Positions 12,377 through 12,517 of a stretch of DNA of 12,517 nucleotides are shown here, one piece after another. Location: positions 1 to 12,517 of the forward strand of contig CAIVQM010000205.1 in NCBI GenBank assembly GCA_903908025.1, given 5' to 3'. Positions within the stretch are counted from its first letter, which is position 1. The number at the start of each line of letters is the position of its first letter. The position numbers were made by a program, and so were the translations under genes. The stretch comes from an uncultured bacterium. GTDB taxonomy: Bacteria > Actinomycetota > Actinomycetes > S36-B12. A model generated the notes under the pieces. That model was given only the letters and a program-made list of their open reading frames with translations. It made no database searches and was not told the origin of the DNA.

Positions 12377-12517
12377 ATGAACACCACAGCCCGGAAGATG
12401 ATTGCCGAGTTCGTCGGCACCTTCCTGCTCGTCTTCCTCGCCGTCGGCGCAGCCGTGTTCGGCATCGGCGCCAAGGTCGGCGTCGACGGCGCCGGACCCG
12501 GCAACGGCGTCGTCGGC
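12377..12517 (+). CDS. MIP-family aquaporin / glycerol facilitator (5' part, cut by window edge)
   Basis: The first 47 codons are visible. MNTTARKMIAEFVGTFLLVF followed by LAVGAAVFGIG matches the first membrane helix of aquaporins, where AEFxGTFLLVF is near-invariant. A Gly/Asp-rich loop then begins. The NPA motifs lie beyond the right edge, so water-selective and glycerol types cannot be separated, though the N-terminus resembles AqpZ-type channels. ATG at 12377 has AGGGGG 5-6 nt upstream. Promoter elements with the shared palindrome lie just upstream. Confidence 0.9.
   Translation, partial: MNTTARKMIAEFVGTFLLVFLAVGAAVFGIGAKVGVDGAGPGNGVVG

Noticed and set aside
1..12517. CRISPR array, insertion sequence or prophage genes
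   Set aside because: No regularly spaced repeats, transposase, integrase or phage structural genes were seen in any frame.

Overview
The window comes from the chromosome of a high-GC Gram-positive bacterium, very probably an actinomycete. Evidence for this is strong G/C third-position bias, several GTG starts, short or leaderless leaders with only a -10 element before the start codon, a small SRP RNA just upstream of dnaX, and an actinobacterial-style yybP-ykoY leader on terC. I cannot name the genus.

Left part (1-4455): the 3'-truncated DNA polymerase III gamma/tau gene dnaX runs off the left edge on the minus strand. Behind it are an orphan ribbon-helix-helix-type antitoxin and the SRP RNA gene ffs. 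On the plus strand follow tRNA-Ser(GGA), an MFS transporter, tRNA-Ser(CGA) with a 16-bp perfect hairpin starting inside its CCA end, and a complete vapBC toxin-antitoxin pair.

Middle part (4452-7888, all minus strand): a terC / PGPGW membrane protein / GreA-like operon with overlapping start and stop codons is preceded by a manganese-type yybP-ykoY riboswitch. A visible switching helix in this leader can cover the terC Shine-Dalgarno. Upstream lie a secreted YVTN beta-propeller protein, a non-coding stretch with strong hairpins, and a YegP/DUF1508 stress protein.

Right part (7889-12517): this holds the most unusual locus. A small lipoprotein gene and an 856-residue receptor-channel gene form a two-gene operon. 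The large protein combines a cytoplasmic TPR-like region, one membrane anchor, a periplasmic-binding-protein type I (LIVBP-like) domain, a pentameric ligand-gated ion channel (Cys-loop/pro-loop) extracellular domain with the FPFDSQ signature, and four C-terminal membrane helices. Its M2 segment resembles that of glycine-receptor channels. A convergent gene encodes a tandem TetR regulator, and divergent from that is the start of an aquaporin gene, cut by the right edge.

A shared imperfect palindrome (AAAG-N9-CTTT type) sits 30-38 nt upstream of three start codons: yegP-like, lipoprotein-channel operon, and aquaporin. This suggests the three units are co-regulated. The combination of a ligand-gated channel, a water channel and a stress protein hints at an osmotic or chemical-stress response, which is an inference.
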